Below are positions 63,995 through 64,000 of a stretch of 64,000 nt of DNA, one piece after another. A program made the position numbers and the translations under genes. Under the pieces are notes generated by a model that was given only the letters and a program-made list of their open reading frames with translations, had not been told where the DNA came from and ran no database searches. The stretch is from Marinobacter nanhaiticus D15-8W (GTDB lineage: Bacteria > Pseudomonadota > Gammaproteobacteria > Pseudomonadales > Oleiphilaceae), in contig NZ_AP028878.1 of the NCBI RefSeq assembly GCF_036511935.1, positions 806,001-870,000 of the forward strand, given 5' to 3'. The first letter of the stretch is position 1. Each line of letters starts with the position of its first letter.

Positions 63995-64000
63995 ATGAGC
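63995..64000 (+). CDS. Tail fibre, first two codons only (copy 2)
   Basis: ATG AGC with the same AGGAAAGG site as 27959. The window ends here. Confidence 0.85.

Larger units (their letters stand above)
36035..64000. repeat. Second, incomplete copy of the phage unit
   Basis: This is the first 27.97 kb of a second unit in direct orientation, running from the early control region to the first two codons of the tail-fibre gene. It differs from copy 1 by one lost C near 38741 and three added T near 46688. I noticed no substitutions in the translated genes, but I did not compare every base. Confidence 0.97.

Overview
The window is a temperate, contractile-tailed (P2-type myovirus) phage genome or prophage of a gammaproteobacterium, present as about 1.78 head-to-tail copies of one 36,034-bp unit. 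Copy 1 is 1-36034. Copy 2 starts at 36035 and is cut by the window end at 64000, just inside the tail-fibre gene. No host gene is seen anywhere. By eye the two copies differ only at two homopolymer runs: a lost C that breaks the primase gene of copy 2, and three extra T in a membrane-protein gene of copy 2. The window therefore shows either tandem prophages, a replication concatemer, or a circular phage genome assembled more than once around. The host is probably a marine gammaproteobacterium. The evidence is the fairly GC-rich backbone, the K139/kappa-like tail proteins of the DUF2586, DUF2597 and DUF2590 type, and an attachment core that copies the 3' half of a CAU-anticodon tRNA. Marinobacter- or Halomonas-like hosts are a guess.

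Layout of one unit (copy 1 coordinates). 151-4751 is the rightward early operon: a small helix-turn-helix protein (Cox-like position), a large primase-helicase, an AT-rich iteron origin (3179-3473) and four small early genes. 4752-11648 is accessory cargo: a Trypco2-like small protein, an AIPR (abortive infection) protein, two unknown genes, a HicA/HicB toxin-antitoxin pair with its own promoter and terminator, a small leftward gene, an AT-rich membrane protein and an XRE regulator. 11767-15131 holds a small rightward gene, then ogr, portal and terminase ATPase on the minus strand. 15324-32702 is the long rightward late block: scaffold, capsid, small terminase, head completion, tail completion, sheath, tube, endolysin, holin, a tail chaperone pair joined by a -1 frameshift signal, a DNA methyltransferase, tape measure, baseplate, fibre and spike. 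32782-33690 is a leftward pair of unknown genes, one HEPN-like. 33886-34120 is attP. 34122-35974 is the leftward integrase and CI-like repressor operon. The divergent early control region lies at 35975-36184.

How it works together. The repressor and integrase share a leftward transcript as in P2. The divergent rightward promoter drives the HTH protein and the replication protein, which probably acts on the iterons just downstream. Ogr, a zinc-finger activator, should turn on the late genes, which follow P2 gene order for head and tail completion. The replication module is not the P2 rolling-circle type (no HUH initiator is seen) but a zinc-finger/Toprim primase fused to a P-loop helicase, as in P4 alpha or N15 RepA-type proteins. 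The defence-type cargo is AT-richer than the backbone and looks acquired.

All calls were made by reading the sequence and translations. No database or structure search was possible.
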